From NCBI GenBank assembly GCA_001824635.1, contig MHYB01000025.1, positions 1 to 5,319 of the forward strand: 5,319 nt of DNA, in the 5' to 3' direction. This document shows, piece after piece, positions 5,211 to 5,319 of this stretch. The notes beneath the pieces were generated by a model. The model worked only from the letters and a program-made list of their open reading frames with translations. It made no database searches and was not told the origin of the DNA. Within the stretch, counting starts at the first letter, position 1. Every line of letters starts with the position of its first letter. The DNA comes from Planctomycetes bacterium GWF2_50_10. Its GTDB lineage: Bacteria; Planctomycetota; Phycisphaerae; Sedimentisphaerales; GWF2-50-10. The translations under genes and the position numbers were made by a program.

Positions 5211-5227
5211 CAGAGAAGGAGAGTGGG

Positions 5228-5319
5228 TTAGGGGTCGGCGAGTTGGCTTAAGGAAGCGATGTTGGGGGATTTGGCGGCCAGGGTTTCGTCGAGGCGGCTT
5301 ACGGGGGTTGATGTTGGGG
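5228..5319 (-). CDS. C-terminal end of an unidentified protein (rest outside window)
   Basis: On the minus strand a frame open from the window edge ends at a TAA at 5228-5230. The 29 visible residues end in RLDETLAAKSPNIASLSQLADP. Codon use is C-rich at the third position like arfB, and direction and spacing (76 bases) fit an operon with arfB. The visible piece is too short to identify; it looks soluble and helical. Confidence 0.55.
   Translation of the reverse strand, partial: PTSTPVSRLDETLAAKSPNIASLSQLADP

Overview
The window looks like chromosomal DNA of a free-living bacterium, most likely a planctomycete and perhaps of the class Phycisphaerae. Two things suggest this: the style of the partial first protein and of the small membrane protein near the middle, and the crowded, repeat-rich gaps between genes. 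The assignment is inference from pattern recognition; no rRNA or other marker gene is present. There is no insertion sequence, CRISPR array, tRNA or phage module.

Layout, left to right. (1) 2-481, plus strand: the 3' part of a gene for a putative secreted or lipoprotein-type hypothetical protein, cut by the window edge. (2) 482-742: non-coding, with two seven-base tandem arrays and a very G-rich tract. (3) 743-1822, minus strand: a lone gene for a 359-residue soluble protein I cannot identify, with a good Shine-Dalgarno and a well-formed sigma70-type promoter at 1884-1912. (4) 1913-2156: non-coding, with one copy of a dispersed ~57 bp repeat, two GC hairpins and a third seven-base array. (5) 2157-2480, minus strand: a 107-residue one-pass membrane protein resembling the C-terminal part of planctomycete anti-sigma or LolA-like proteins, probably a shortened relic. 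It is preceded by a long imperfect hairpin (2531-2599). (6) 2610-3084: no convincing gene; it holds several hairpins, a nine-base tandem array and the second copy of the dispersed repeat. (7) 3085-4587, minus strand: an orphan membrane sensor histidine kinase (DUF4118-like, PAS, HisKA, HATPase) with its own promoter at 4645-4673 and a strong hairpin just after its stop. (8) 4732-5151, minus strand: arfB, a ribosome-rescue peptidyl-tRNA hydrolase with an intact GGQ motif. Its start codon is the last unit of a nine-copy seven-base array (5145-5210). (9) 5228-5319, minus strand: the 3' end of another gene, probably in one transcript with arfB.

The genes do not form one pathway: the kinase has no response regulator here, and the unknown 359-residue protein stands alone with its own promoter. 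The unusual part of the window is its short-repeat load. Four tandem arrays share a seven-base period but differ in sequence, and one of them supplies the start codon of arfB. I found no clearly new multi-gene system. The best leads are the repeat-borne arfB start, the family of seven-base arrays, and the unidentified 359-residue protein.
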